From assembly GCA_038330365.1 (NCBI GenBank), contig JBBQNY010000010.1, positions 1 through 39,505 on the forward strand: a stretch of DNA of 39,505 bases, given 5' to 3'. Of the stretch, positions 23,271-32,288 are shown piece after piece (position 1 is the first letter of the stretch; each line of letters opens with the position of its first letter). A program made the position numbers and the translations under genes. The notes below the pieces were generated by a model. That model had not been told where the DNA came from. It ran no database searches and was given only the letters and a program-made list of their open reading frames with translations. The DNA is from JBBQNY01 sp038330365. Its GTDB lineage: Bacteria > Pseudomonadota > Gammaproteobacteria > Xanthomonadales > Ahniellaceae.

Positions 23271-24629
23271 TCAGTGGATTTCGTTCAATGCGTCGATGAG
23301 GCGATCGAAATCGGCGTCGATCTTCGTTTCGGTCGCGCACAGGAGCAGCGCATCGCCGAGCTCCGGGTAGTCCTCGCCGAGGGCGTACCCGCCGACGATG
23401 CCCGCGTCGGCCAGGCGCTCGACGACCTGCGAAGCGGGAAGACGGTGCCGCACGGCGAACTCGTGGAACACGGGCGCGTCGAACAGCGACTCGCAACGCG
23501 CTTCCCGAATGAGACGCTGTCGCAGCGAGCGCGCGCGTTCGGCCGACGTCGCCGCCACCCGCCGCAGACCTTCAGGGCCAACCATCGCCATGTACAGGGT
23601 CGCGGCGGTGACCAGCAGGCCCTGATTGGTGCAGATGTTGGACGTCGCCTTGGCGCGGCGGATGTGCTGCTCGCGCGCCTGCAGCGTAAGCGTGAACCCT
23701 TCGCGACCGTCGAGATCCGTGGTCCGGCCGACGATACGGCCGGGCAGGTTCCGCACCAGCCCCATGCGGGTCAGCATGAAACCGAAGTACGGCCCGCCGG
23801 AAGAAAGCGGCACGCCGAGCGGCTGACCTTCTCCGCACACGATGTCGGCGCCCTTCTCTCCCCAGGCTCCGGGTTCGCGCAGGATCGCGAGCGCGACGGG
23901 ATTGACCACGCCGATAACCAGCGCGCCTTGCGCATGCGCCCAGTCGGTGAGCGCGTCGGCGTCCTCGACGACCCCGAAGAAATTCGGTTGCGGCACCACC
24001 AGTGCGGTGAAGCCACTGCCGGCCGCGGCTGCGGCGCAAGCGCCGGTCGTCGTGCGACCCGTACTGCGGTCGTATTCGACCTCCACCAGCTCGATGTCCT
24101 GCATCGCGACAATCGATGTCACCACGCGGCGATAGGCCGGATGGACGCTGCGGGGAATCAGCACGCGCGCCGGTCCCTTGCTCTTGCGCGCGCGTTCGGC
24201 CATCAGCACCGCCTCGGCGAGCGCGGTCGCGCCGTCGTACATCGACGCGTTCGAGACGTCCATGCCGGTCAGCCGCGTCATCATCGACTGGAATTCGTAG
24301 ATCAGCTGCAGCGTGCCCTGGCTGGCCTCCGCCTGGTAAGGCGTGTATGCGCTGTAGAACTCGCCGCGGGTCACGATCTCCCACACCGCCGCGGGGATAT
24401 GGTGCTCATAGGCGCCGGCGCCGGCGAAGTTCAGCGGCGTGCCGTCGCGTGCGGCGTGCTCGCGCATCAGCCGCGTGACACCAGCCTCCCCGAGCCCATC
24501 GGGCACGTGCTCGAGTCGCTCAATGAGTAATTCCGGTGGGATCTCGTCGAACAGGTCTTCGATGCGATCGACACCGATGCAATCGAGCATCCGCTTGACG
24601 TCGGCGTCGGTATGGGGAATGAAAGGCAT
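23271..24629 (-). CDS. gcvPA: glycine dehydrogenase (decarboxylating) subunit 1
   Basis: This is the N-terminal half of the glycine cleavage P protein as a separate 452-residue subunit. Together with GcvPB it decarboxylates glycine and loads the aminomethyl group on GcvH. Family features are MPFIPHTDADVKRML, the FAGAGAYEHHIPA segment, TPYQAEASQGTLQLIYEFQ, DVSNASMYDGATALAEA, GEGQPLGVPLSSGGPYFGF, GRTTDLDGREGFTLTLQAREQHIRR split as REGFTLTLQAREQHIRR, and SNICTNQGL. The PLP lysine is on the missing GcvPB half, which is not in the window. It lies 59 bp after gcvH on the same strand, so gcvT-gcvH-gcvPA looks like one operon. Confidence 0.96.
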   Translation of the reverse strand: MPFIPHTDADVKRMLDCIGVDRIEDLFDEIPPELLIERLEHVPDGLGEAGVTRLMREHAARDGTPLNFAGAGAYEHHIPAAVWEIVTRGEFYSAYTPYQAEASQGTLQLIYEFQSMMTRLTGMDVSNASMYDGATALAEAVLMAERARKSKGPARVLIPRSVHPAYRRVVTSIVAMQDIELVEVEYDRSTGRTTTGACAAAAAGSGFTALVVPQPNFFGVVEDADALTDWAHAQGALVIGVVNPVALAILREPGAWGEKGADIVCGEGQPLGVPLSSGGPYFGFMLTRMGLVRNLPGRIVGRTTDLDGREGFTLTLQAREQHIRRAKATSNICTNQGLLVTAATLYMAMVGPEGLRRVAATSAERARSLRQRLIREARCESLFDAPVFHEFAVRHRLPASQVVERLADAGIVGGYALGEDYPELGDALLLCATETKIDADFDRLIDALNEIH

Positions 24630-24688
24630 GCGGGGATCCGGGTGTCAGCGAGCGGCGCGCGGCAGGCGCGCCGTCTGGGAACTGCGGC

Positions 24689-25087
24689 TCAGTGCTCGTC
24701 GTTCTCGACGATCTCGCCGTACTCGTCGGGCGTCAGCAGCTCTTCGCCCTCTTCGGCGTCCGGATCGGGGCGGATCACGAACAGCCAGCCGTCGCCGTAG
24801 GCGTCTTCGTTGATGGTCTCGGGCGAATCGGCCAGGGCATCGTTGACCGCGACGATTTCTCCCGTCACCGGCGCATAGACGTCGGATGCGGCCTTGACGG
24901 ATTCGACCACGGCGCAGGCCTTGCCCGACTCGGCGCGATCTCCGACCTCCGGCAATTCGACGTACACCAGATCGCCGAGTAGACCCTGCGCGTGATCGGA
25001 AATGCCCACGCGCACGGTGCCGTCGTCCTCGATCCGCGCCCACTCGTGCGACTTCAGGAACTTGAGGTCGCCGGGAATCTCTTGCAT
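24689..25087 (-). CDS. gcvH: glycine cleavage system H protein
   Basis: This 132-residue lipoyl carrier shuttles the aminomethyl group between P, T and L proteins. The lipoylation lysine is Lys65 in VVESVKAASDVYAPVTGE, with HEWARIEDDGTVRVGISDHAQ, LGDLVYVELPEVG and INEDAYGDGWLFVI flanking in the family order. The C-terminal EELLTPDEYGEIVENDEH is acidic and normal for the family. AGGA stands 7 bases before the ATG. It sits between gcvT (71 bp upstream) and gcvPA. Confidence 0.97.
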   Translation of the reverse strand: MQEIPGDLKFLKSHEWARIEDDGTVRVGISDHAQGLLGDLVYVELPEVGDRAESGKACAVVESVKAASDVYAPVTGEIVAVNDALADSPETINEDAYGDGWLFVIRPDPDAEEGEELLTPDEYGEIVENDEH

Positions 25088-25158
25088 GACGTTTTCCTGC
25101 TGACTGGACGAAAGAGGTGGGATTCTAACGGGGACGCCGCGAACTCGCCCAAGCGGGA

Positions 25159-26265
25159 TCAGTCCGCGTCGTCCGACATGACGCCTGGCTGCGCCTTGCC
25201 ATTGCGGACGAAAGGGAGCGGCAACACGCGCAGTGGGAGTTTCCGCCCTCGCATGTCGACTTGCAGCGCATTGCCGGCGCCGGCAGGCACGCGCGCCAGG
25301 GCGACTGACTTGCCCAGCGTCGGTGCGAACGACCCGGACAGCACGCGGCCTTCGCCAGCGGCGGTGAGTACGACCTGATCGTGACGCAGGACGCCTTTGT
25401 CGTCGAGCACGACGCCGACCAGTTCGCGCGGTACCCCGGCTGCTTTCTGAGCCTCGAGTGCGGCCCGCCCGATGAAGTCGCGGCCCTCGTCGAAGGCGAC
25501 TGTCCAGGCAAGACCGGACTCGAGCGGTGTGGTGCTCTCGTCCATGTCCTGGCCGTAGAGATTCATGCCCGCTTCCAGGCGCAGGGTGTCGCGCGCGCCG
25601 AGCCCCGCCGGTTTGACGCCTGCGTCCAGCAGCGATTGCCAGAAGGCGGCTGCGGCTGCGGCGGGGAGCACGATCTCATAGCCGTCCTCGCCCGTGTAGC
25701 CCGTGCGCGCGATAAAAAGATCGCCCGCCTGGATCGCGGCGAAGCGCGTCAGCTTGGCGGCGCGGCCGCGCGCGGCATCGTCGAGGAGGCCATGCACGCG
25801 CTCGCGCGCATTGGGGCCTTGCACCGCGATCATTGCGAGCTCGTCACGCACGTCAACGGCCACAGCGTATTCCCCCGCGTGCCGCTCGATCCACGCCACG
25901 TCCTTGTCGCGCGTCGCGGCGTTCACCACCAGCCGGAAGAAGCCGTCCTGCATGAAATAGACGATCAGGTCGTCGATGACGCCCCCCTGCTCGTCCAGCA
26001 TGCAGGTGTAAAGCGCCTTGCCCGGCTTGGTGATCTTGTCGACCGAATTGGCAACCAGATAGCGGAGGAACTCGCGTACGCGCTCGCCGCGGAGATCGAC
26101 CACGGTCATGTGCGAGACGTCGAACATGCCGGCGTCACGACGAACCTGGTGGTGTTCCTCGATCTGCGAGCCGTAGTTGATCGGCATGTCCCAGCCGCCG
26201 AAATCCACCATGCGGGCGCCGAGCGCGCGATGCGCGGCATTGAGCGGGGTCGAGCGAATGGTCAT
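25159..26265 (-). CDS. gcvT: aminomethyltransferase (glycine cleavage T protein)
   Basis: This 368-residue enzyme transfers the methylene group from GcvH to tetrahydrofolate, yielding 5,10-methylene-THF and ammonia. Family features are TPLNAAHRALGARMVDFGGWDMPINYGSQ, in part, at the start; FDVSHMTVVDLRG; LEAGMNLYGQDMDESTTPLESGLAWTV (folate pocket, shown here in part); and the C-terminal PTLGKSVALARVP barrel region. Length is normal. GAGG lies about 10 bases before the ATG. Only 46 bp separate it from nfeD, too little for a glycine riboswitch; it may be read from upstream. It feeds one-carbon units that also supply methionine synthesis. Confidence 0.96.
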   Translation of the reverse strand: MTIRSTPLNAAHRALGARMVDFGGWDMPINYGSQIEEHHQVRRDAGMFDVSHMTVVDLRGERVREFLRYLVANSVDKITKPGKALYTCMLDEQGGVIDDLIVYFMQDGFFRLVVNAATRDKDVAWIERHAGEYAVAVDVRDELAMIAVQGPNARERVHGLLDDAARGRAAKLTRFAAIQAGDLFIARTGYTGEDGYEIVLPAAAAAAFWQSLLDAGVKPAGLGARDTLRLEAGMNLYGQDMDESTTPLESGLAWTVAFDEGRDFIGRAALEAQKAAGVPRELVGVVLDDKGVLRHDQVVLTAAGEGRVLSGSFAPTLGKSVALARVPAGAGNALQVDMRGRKLPLRVLPLPFVRNGKAQPGVMSDDAD

Positions 26266-26311
26266 GCAATGGAGCCTCTGATCAATGTCACGCCGATCTC
26301 ACCGCTTCGCC

Positions 26312-26749
26312 TCAGGCGACCGGTGAGACCTCGAGCGTCATGCCGTCCAGCGATTCGATCACGACGCGCGTTCCCGCCGGCATGTCCGCTCCCCGCACCG
26401 TCCACAGCGCGTCGCCGATCTGGACCTTTCCGCGCCCGTTGACGATCGGGTCGAGCAGCGGCACGACACGCCCCACCAGCTGCGCGCCGCGCCGGTTGAG
26501 CAGCGGCTGGTCGCTGACCCGGCCGTATCCGCGCAACCATTTCCAGTAGACGCCGACACTGACGAACGCGAGCACGCCGAACAGCGCGGCCTGCCAGGCG
26601 TAGCTCATGTCGGTACCGGACAGGAGCAGGATCACCCCCATGGCCGCGGCTGCGATGCCGAGCCACAGCATGAAGACGCCAGGCGCCAGGATCTCTCCGA
26701 CGATCAGCAGCAGAGCAACGCCCCACCAGAAGTAGACAATCTGCGGCAT
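26312..26749 (-). CDS. NfeD-like membrane protein
   Basis: The 145-residue protein has two or three hydrophobic helices (residues about 4-22, 25-46 and 51-69) followed by a small OB-fold domain: NRRGAQLVGRVVPLLDPIVNGRGKVQIGDALWTVRGADMPAGTRV, in outline. This is the short NfeD (NfeD1b/YbbK-partner) type. The family pairs with SPFH/band-7 proteins, and the gene follows an SPFH gene by 83 bp on the same strand. The pair is thought to act in membrane microdomains; precise function is unknown. Confidence 0.9.
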   Translation of the reverse strand: MPQIVYFWWGVALLLIVGEILAPGVFMLWLGIAAAAMGVILLLSGTDMSYAWQAALFGVLAFVSVGVYWKWLRGYGRVSDQPLLNRRGAQLVGRVVPLLDPIVNGRGKVQIGDALWTVRGADMPAGTRVVIESLDGMTLEVSPVA

Positions 26750-26832
26750 GAATCAATGCTCCAGGATGGGTGCGGCTGCAGGCGGCGCTGGACCGAGGTG
26801 ACGTTTGCGTGCCCCGTCAAGACCGAACGGCT

Positions 26833-27807
26833 TCATGTGGACGAATCACGCGCGGAGCCGCTGCCACTGCGGGTGGCCACACTGCGCGCGGCGCTGCGAT
26901 CCAGTGCTTCCTTGCCAATCTCGGCGATGCCGGCGAGGCTGCCGAGAATGCCGGTCGCCTCCATCGGCAGCATCAGCAATTTCTGGTTCGGTGAATTCGC
27001 AAAGGCCTTGAGTGCCTCGATGTACTTGTCCGCCACGAAGTAGTTGATCGCCTGCATGTCGCCCTTGGCGATCGCCTGCGACACCATCATGGTCGCCTTG
27101 GCCTCGGCTTCGGCGAGACGCTCGCGTGCCTCGGCCTCGCGGAACGCAGCCTCGCGCTTGCCTTCGGCTTCCAGCACGGCGGACTGCTTTTCGCCCTCGG
27201 CGCGCAGGATCTCCGCCTGACGCAGACCTTCCGCTTCGAGCACCGCCGCGCGCTTTTCGCGCTCGGCCTTCATCTGCCGCGCCATCGCATCGACCAGGTC
27301 ACGCGGTGGCTGGATGTCCTTGAGTTCGATGCGGTTGACCTTGAGGCCCCAGGGATGGGTCGCCTCGTCGACGACGCGCAGCAGCTTGGCGTTGATTTCG
27401 TCGCGCTTCGACAACGACTCGTCGAGGTCGAGCGAACCGATCGAAGTACGGATATTGGTCATCACCAGGGCAATGATCGCCTGCTGGAGATTCGACACCT
27501 CATACGCCGCCTTGGCCGCATCGAGGATCTGGAAGAACACGATGCCGTCGACCTTCACCAGAGCGTTGTCCTTGGTGATCACTTCCTGCGAAGGCACCTC
27601 CAGCACCTGCTCCATCATGTTGATCTTGCGCCCGACGCTCTGCACCCAGGGCAGCAGCAGCGCGAGTCCTGGAGACAATGTATGCGTGTACTTGCCGAAG
27701 CGCTCGACCGTGTACTCGAAACCCTGCGGCACCACGCGCACTCCCTTGAGCAGCGTGACGACCACGAAGGCCAGAATGATGAAGCCGAGAAAGCCGCCGA
27801 TTTCCAT
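26833..27807 (-). CDS. SPFH/band-7 (stomatin-like, QmcA-type) membrane protein
   Basis: The 324-residue protein has an N-terminal membrane helix (about 4-21), then the band-7 domain: GVRVVPQGFEYTVERFGKY, LPWVQSVGRKINMMEQVL, PSQEVITKDNALVKVDGIVFF and TNIRTSIGSLDLDESLSKRDEIN, each in part. DATHPWGLKVNRIELKDI and a long Ala/Glu/Arg coiled coil follow (about 190-260, EAEGLRQAEILRAEGEKQ). AGGGGG precedes the ATG by about 8 bases; the open frame further upstream is not similar to the family. It is paired with nfeD downstream and probably forms a membrane scaffold. It is divergent from the second sigma-factor operon. Confidence 0.94.
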   Translation of the reverse strand: MEIGGFLGFIILAFVVVTLLKGVRVVPQGFEYTVERFGKYTHTLSPGLALLLPWVQSVGRKINMMEQVLEVPSQEVITKDNALVKVDGIVFFQILDAAKAAYEVSNLQQAIIALVMTNIRTSIGSLDLDESLSKRDEINAKLLRVVDEATHPWGLKVNRIELKDIQPPRDLVDAMARQMKAEREKRAAVLEAEGLRQAEILRAEGEKQSAVLEAEGKREAAFREAEARERLAEAEAKATMMVSQAIAKGDMQAINYFVADKYIEALKAFANSPNQKLLMLPMEATGILGSLAGIAEIGKEALDRSAARSVATRSGSGSARDSST

Positions 27808-27922
27808 GACACGTCCCCCTGGATGACGACTGGCATTGTATTGGGGACGGACCCGGCGCGCTCGCTGTGCATTGCCGGGCGGGGTTGCGACCTTTCCGGC
27901 ACGCAGCGCATCCTTTGAATCC

Positions 27923-28495
27923 GTGAACAGTGCATTCGCGATCGAGGTAACCCCCACGCTCCTGGCCGCGCTCAAAAACGGCGAGGAAGCAGCCTATGCC
28001 GGGCTCTACCGGATGTTCGAGCGCCCCGTTCACAACCTTGCGCTGCGCATGACAGGCAGCCGCGAAGACGCCTTCGACGTGTTGCAGGACACCTTTCTGC
28101 AGTTGCATGCGCGCATCGGCCAGTTCCGGGGCGACGCACCTTTCTGGTCCTGGCTGAGGCGCATCGCCGTCAACGCCTCGCTGATGAAACTTCGGGCGCG
28201 TTCGCGCGACCTGCACGAACCCTTGGACGAGACCTTCACCGAGCCCTCAGCGGGGGAAGGAGAGGGGATCCCCGTGTGGATCGACATCGAACGTGCGCTG
28301 GCGAGCCTGCCGGACCGTACGCGCAGCGTTGTCTGGCTGCATCTGGTCGAAGGCTACGGCCACGACGAGATCGCCGCCCTGTTCGGACAGAGCACCAGCT
28401 TCTCCAAATCCCAGCTCATGCGCGGTGTGCAGCGTCTGCGCGCCTGGGCGCAATCCCATGCAACCGAGGAGACCTCGCGCCATGCGCTCGCCTGA
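27923..28495 (+). CDS. ECF-type RNA polymerase sigma factor (second cassette)
   Basis: The 190-residue sigma factor has region 2 at about residues 12-80 (AAYAGLYRMFERPVHNLALRM, DAFDVLQDTFLQLHARIGQFRG, FWSWLRRIAVNASLMKLRAR) and region 4 at about 120-175 (LASLPDRTRSVVWLHLVEGYGHDEIAALFG, then SKSQLMRGVQRLR). The GTG at 27923 was chosen for length; the frame is open to a TTG at 27836 and no strong ribosome site precedes either. Its end overlaps the next gene by 14 bp. Gene order mirrors the sigma cassette at 3833-5840. Confidence 0.92.
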   Translation: MNSAFAIEVTPTLLAALKNGEEAAYAGLYRMFERPVHNLALRMTGSREDAFDVLQDTFLQLHARIGQFRGDAPFWSWLRRIAVNASLMKLRARSRDLHEPLDETFTEPSAGEGEGIPVWIDIERALASLPDRTRSVVWLHLVEGYGHDEIAALFGQSTSFSKSQLMRGVQRLRAWAQSHATEETSRHALA

Positions 28496-29099
28496 CATCA
28501 AAGACGCGCCGGATAGCGCCGAATTCGCCGTATGGAGCGCCGCGTTGCGCGCTCTGCCCCTGGTCGCGCCGGAACAATCGGCCTGGCCCGCGATCGCTGC
28601 GCGAACGCACGGCGCGGCGGCGGACAAGGCGGCGCCGATTGCTCCACGTCAACGCACCCGCAGGCGCGCAATCTGGTCGCTCGCCGCATCCATCGCCGCC
28701 TTCTCGGTGTGGCTCGCGCTGGCGGATCGCACGCAATTTTCCCCGGCATCGCGGGTCGCATCGGCGCCGGATATCCCCGCGCAAGTCGACGTCGCTACGG
28801 CCCAGCAACCGATGGATGCCGCCCAGGTCGCCTTGATCGAACGCAGTGGCGCGCTCGAATGGTGGCTGCGCGAGAGCGGCAGCGCCGATTGGCCCCAGGA
28901 TCTCGGCTCCGCCACGGCCAGCGTCGAGATCGAAAACCTGATCGCGAACATCGACCAGCGCCTCACGCGCACCGGCAGCAGCGCGCAGCAGAACCAGCTC
29001 TGGCGGCGCCGCATCGGTCTGCTCGAGCAACTGGTCGCCCTGCAGGGCGAACCCATCGCACTTTCCCTCCCCGCGCGTTCGGACGCGCAGGTTCTCTAG
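28482..29099 (+). CDS. putative anti-sigma factor, single-pass membrane protein
   Basis: The 205-residue protein overlaps the sigma gene end by 14 bp and has GAGGAG ten bases before its ATG. Layout: an N-terminal cytoplasmic part with APEQSAWPAIAART, a basic stretch RQRTRRR, one transmembrane helix at about 64-80 (IWSLAASIAAFSVWLAL), then a periplasmic helical part ending in QLWRRRIGLLEQLVALQ. The W-x-x-I-x-A-R patch resembles the putative anti-sigma factor of the first cassette. No zinc motif is present. Role is inferred from position and topology. Confidence 0.68.
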   Translation: MRSPDIKDAPDSAEFAVWSAALRALPLVAPEQSAWPAIAARTHGAAADKAAPIAPRQRTRRRAIWSLAASIAAFSVWLALADRTQFSPASRVASAPDIPAQVDVATAQQPMDAAQVALIERSGALEWWLRESGSADWPQDLGSATASVEIENLIANIDQRLTRTGSSAQQNQLWRRRIGLLEQLVALQGEPIALSLPARSDAQVL

Positions 29100-29141
29100 A
29101 CCCTTCACCCCGGCGGCTTCCCGCCTCCACGGAGACTTTCC

Positions 29142-30473
29142 ATGAAATCGAAGCATTCCCTCACACAAACACTGCTGTGCGCAGCACTGGCACTCTCGCT
29201 GGGTCCGGTGGTTGCGGCCGAGCCCGCACGCACTCCGGCCCCCATGGTGAAGAAGCACGTCGAGATCAGGCACGTGGATGCAGGTGCCCGCTCCACGGCG
29301 CCAAGAGCTGCGCTCAGCCCGGCGGAACACGCCCGCGTCGACAGTGAGCTCAAGTCCGCGCGGCAACGGCTCGAGAAGGCTGCGCGCGAAGTGGCTGATC
29401 TATCCATGAAACTCGGTGAGAACGAAGGTTTCCGATACGCGTTCAAGACCGGTGAGGCGCCGCAGATCATGTCTTCCGACCGTCCGGTGCTGGGTGTGGT
29501 GCTCGACGAACGCCACTCCGTCTCGAAGACCCGCAAAGGCCCTGCCGGTAGCGAGAAGGACGCGCACAACGAGACTACGGTCGTCATCCGGGCAGTGACG
29601 CCCGGCGGCCCGGCGGAACAGGCCGGCATTCGCGCCGGCGATCGGCTGATCAAAGTCAACGGCAAGCGTATCGGGGCGCCGGGCGCGGGTGCCGACGGCA
29701 TCACCGGTTCACTTGACGCCATTGGCACACTGAAGGAAGGGCAGAAGGTGCCGGTCCTGATCGAGCGTGATGGCAGCGAACGCACCTTCAGCGTGACCGC
29801 GCGCAAGATGGCGGCCAACAGCATCTCGCTCTGGTCAGGCGAGCCGGGCTTCGAATGGAACAATGAATCGGGAATGGAAGGCGATTTCGATATCGAGACC
29901 CTGGTCGGCGATCTCGAGCATGCCGAGATCCTCACTGACGACATCCGTGGGGATGACGGTGGCGGCGTCGCGGAACGCCGCATCGTCATCCTCGGGGACG
30001 AGGGCAGCGGCGGCCCGGGAGTCGCACCCCGGGCGCGCACCATGGTCTTCCGCAGCGGCGGACTGGGTGGCTTGCAACTCGCGCCCCTCAATCCAGCACT
30101 GGGTCGCTATTTCGGCACCCGTTCCGGCGTGCTGGTGGTGGACAACCGTGGCAAGGGTTTTGCCGGCCTGCAGGCGGGCGATGTCATCACGCGCGTGGAC
30201 GGTGCGAATGTCGAGAACCACCGCGATCTCACGCGTGCCCTGATGAAACTCGAGAAGGGAAGCCAGGCAAAGCTCGACATCATGCGCGACCGCAAGGCGA
30301 TGGCCGTGAGTGTCGACGCGCCCTCCCTGCGTGACTTGCTGGTGGCGCCATTGCCACCACCGCCGCCCCTGCCTCCCGTACCGCCGCTGCCGCGCATCCT
30401 GCGTGCGCCGACCGCACCGACCGCCCCAGCGCCGCCGCCCGCGCCACCCGCACCGCGCGGGGTAAGCGCATAG
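29142..30473 (+). CDS. exported protein with two PDZ domains
   Basis: The 443-residue protein has a signal peptide (about 1-26, LLCAALALSLGPVVAAE). A helical stretch precedes PDZ 1 at about 115-215 (VLGVVLDERH; VTPGGPAEQAGIRAGDRLIKVNG). An acidic Gly/Asp-rich linker leads to PDZ 2 at about 310-390 (GVLVVDNRGKGFAGLQAGDVI; RVDGANVENHRDLTRAL), then a proline-rich tail (about 392-440). No protease domain is present, so it resembles the PDZ part of HtrA-type proteins without a catalytic site. GGAG lies 7 bases before the ATG. It follows the putative anti-sigma gene by 42 bp and is a plausible periplasmic sensor or effector for that pathway. Confidence 0.85.
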   Translation: MKSKHSLTQTLLCAALALSLGPVVAAEPARTPAPMVKKHVEIRHVDAGARSTAPRAALSPAEHARVDSELKSARQRLEKAAREVADLSMKLGENEGFRYAFKTGEAPQIMSSDRPVLGVVLDERHSVSKTRKGPAGSEKDAHNETTVVIRAVTPGGPAEQAGIRAGDRLIKVNGKRIGAPGAGADGITGSLDAIGTLKEGQKVPVLIERDGSERTFSVTARKMAANSISLWSGEPGFEWNNESGMEGDFDIETLVGDLEHAEILTDDIRGDDGGGVAERRIVILGDEGSGGPGVAPRARTMVFRSGGLGGLQLAPLNPALGRYFGTRSGVLVVDNRGKGFAGLQAGDVITRVDGANVENHRDLTRALMKLEKGSQAKLDIMRDRKAMAVSVDAPSLRDLLVAPLPPPPPLPPVPPLPRILRAPTAPTAPAPPPAPPAPRGVSA

Positions 30474-30518
30474 GGCTGCGGGCCACCGCGATCATCGAGA
30501 CCTTCGCGATCGCGCATC

Positions 30519-31095
30519 CTCGTGCAGGAGCGCCGCCCTGCGCGACGTCGGCATGCTGGTGCAGAGCGATCGGCACGCACGTTGCATGACGCCTTCGCGC
30601 CTGCGTCGCTCTCACCAAACAAGAATGAGCGACTGATCCGGTTTCGCTTTTTTCGGACTCAGGCGGCGTGTACGGCTCGAAACTCGCGCTGTCCAGCATG
30701 ACGCGGGGACTCGCACCCTCACCCCCAGCCCCTCTCCCATTGGGAGAGGGGAGTGCTCGGCGGCGACCCTGCGCTCTTCCGTTCTCCCCGTGGCAGACTG
30801 CAGCTGCAGGAGCTGCTGCGAACGCCGCAGGCGGCCCGCAGGGCGCACCACAGGGATGTGGTGCGTAAGGTGGTGCGCAGCGCCGGATGAGGGTGAGAGG
30901 CAGCGCTTGCGCGGCACTGCCGCGCGTTGACTCGAACGCACGGCCATGGATGGCCGGGCCGGACTGCCGCCGCATGGACGCCTGCTTGCCTCAAGGCACA
31001 GTCCCGGATGCCGTCACGCCTGCCCGCACCCTGTTTGCTACGCGACAGCGTGCCGACGAAGACGGAGTGCAAGCTCCTGCAAGAACAGGCGCGCT
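30519..31095. repeat. structured dispersed repeat, copy 2, next to a decayed REP palindrome
   Basis: The core 30693-30894 matches 8166-8366 nearly base for base. The first hairpin is CCCCTCTCCC (30729-30738) with GGGAGAGGGG (30742-30751); the second is CGCACCACA (30844-30852) with TGTGGTGCG (30857-30865). The flanks also match copy 1, with an extra 60 or so bases at about 30900-31040. The stretch 30519-30620 looks like a degenerate form of the GTAGGAGCGCGC palindrome (GCAGGAGCGCC, then GCATGACGCCTTCGCG). Together they fill the gene-free stretch 30474-31102. Confidence 0.75.
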
Positions 31096-31102
31096 TGCCG
31101 GA

Positions 31103-32074
31103 TCAGTCGAAGCAGGATTCGATCCGCGCCCAGTCGTCGGGCGAGACCTCGTCCACCAGCGGCAGGGCCGCGAGATTGTCGTCGAGCTGCTCGATGCGGC
31201 TGACGCCGAGCAGCACGGTCGACACGTTGGGATTGCGCAGGCACCACGCCAGCGCCAGTCGATGCGGGGGATGCCCCAGGGACTCGGCCACCGTCGTGAA
31301 GCGCCGCACCTTCGCCAGCGTGCGCTCACCGGATTCACCCAGCGCCATCCGCTTCAGCCACTCATAGCCCGGTCGATCCAGACGCGTGTCGCCCGGGCTG
31401 GTGTCGTTGTACTTGCCGGTCAACACGCCCGAGGCCAGCGGTGACCAGATCGTCGTTCCCATGCCGTGCTCGCGGTACAGCGGCGCGTACTCACGTTCGA
31501 CGCGATCGCGATGCAGGAGGTTGTACTGCGGCTGTTCCACGACCGGCGCCACCAGATGATGCGTGGCGCAGATCCGGTGCGCTTCCTCGATCAACTCGAT
31601 GTCCCACTCCGAGGTACCCCAGTAGAGCACCTTGCCCGCGCGCACCAGTTGATCCATGGCCCATGCGGTCTCCGCCACCGGAACTTCCGGATCGGGACGA
31701 TGCGCAAGGTATAGATCGAGATAATCCACCCGCAGCCGCGCGAGTGCGCCGTCGCAGGCATCGCGCACGTGCTTGCGGGAAAGTCCCTTCTGCGTCGGAC
31801 GGGGCTTTTGGGCCGCGCCGAAGAACACCTTGCTGGAAACGCAGTAGGCGTCGCGTGGGAATCTCAGATCCCGCAGCACATCGCCCATGATGCGCTCCGC
31901 TTCGCCGTCGGCGTAGCCTTCGGCGTTGTCGAAGAAGTTGATGCCGGCCTCGAACGCGCGATACAGGATCTCGCGCGCCTCGCTGCGGCCGATGCTGGAC
32001 CCAAACGTGATCCACGCTCCCAGCGAAAACGCCGAAATCGGCAATCCGGTTCCGCCCAGCCGTCGATACTGCAT
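31103..32074 (-). CDS. aldo/keto reductase (YghZ / potassium-channel beta-subunit type)
   Basis: This 323-residue NADPH-dependent reductase starts MQYRRLGGTGLPISAFSLG. Tetrad residues are visible: Asp in NFFDNAEGYADG with Tyr five residues on, Lys in CVSSKVFFG and His in DLYLAHRPDPEVP. The cofactor-binding end is LGVSRIEQLDDNL. The long 'TSEWDIELIEEAHRICA' insert places it with YghZ and Kv-beta-like members rather than small AKRs. The physiological substrate is unknown; methylglyoxal is one known for YghZ. ATG 32074 has AGGA five bases upstream and starts the family similarity; 32098 is an alternative. It is divergent from nupG. Confidence 0.93.
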   Translation of the reverse strand: MQYRRLGGTGLPISAFSLGAWITFGSSIGRSEAREILYRAFEAGINFFDNAEGYADGEAERIMGDVLRDLRFPRDAYCVSSKVFFGAAQKPRPTQKGLSRKHVRDACDGALARLRVDYLDLYLAHRPDPEVPVAETAWAMDQLVRAGKVLYWGTSEWDIELIEEAHRICATHHLVAPVVEQPQYNLLHRDRVEREYAPLYREHGMGTTIWSPLASGVLTGKYNDTSPGDTRLDRPGYEWLKRMALGESGERTLAKVRRFTTVAESLGHPPHRLALAWCLRNPNVSTVLLGVSRIEQLDDNLAALPLVDEVSPDDWARIESCFD

Positions 32075-32288
32075 GGCGTTCCTGCTCCGCGTCTGCATGA
32101 CTCACCGGAGTCTAGCGAGCCTGCTCGGCTGTCTGTGACGTTGTCACGGGCAGCCCGCCAGCGCGCCGTCCCTGGCTCACGCGCGTGGGGTGCGGATCCA
32201 GGCAGGGATCCTGAAGAAAACCGCCGCGCTTGTTGCCGCAAGCTGCGGCCTTCACTAGCCTGCGGGTTCGCTCCGTCGAGGCTCACCC

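Noticed and set aside
23097..24530. 477-codon plus-strand frame opposite gcvPA
   Set aside because: It is antisense to a confidently identified gene and has no domains.
26266..26311. Glycine riboswitch before gcvT
   Set aside because: Only 46 bases separate gcvT from the upstream gene, too short for a glycine aptamer, and no such fold is visible.
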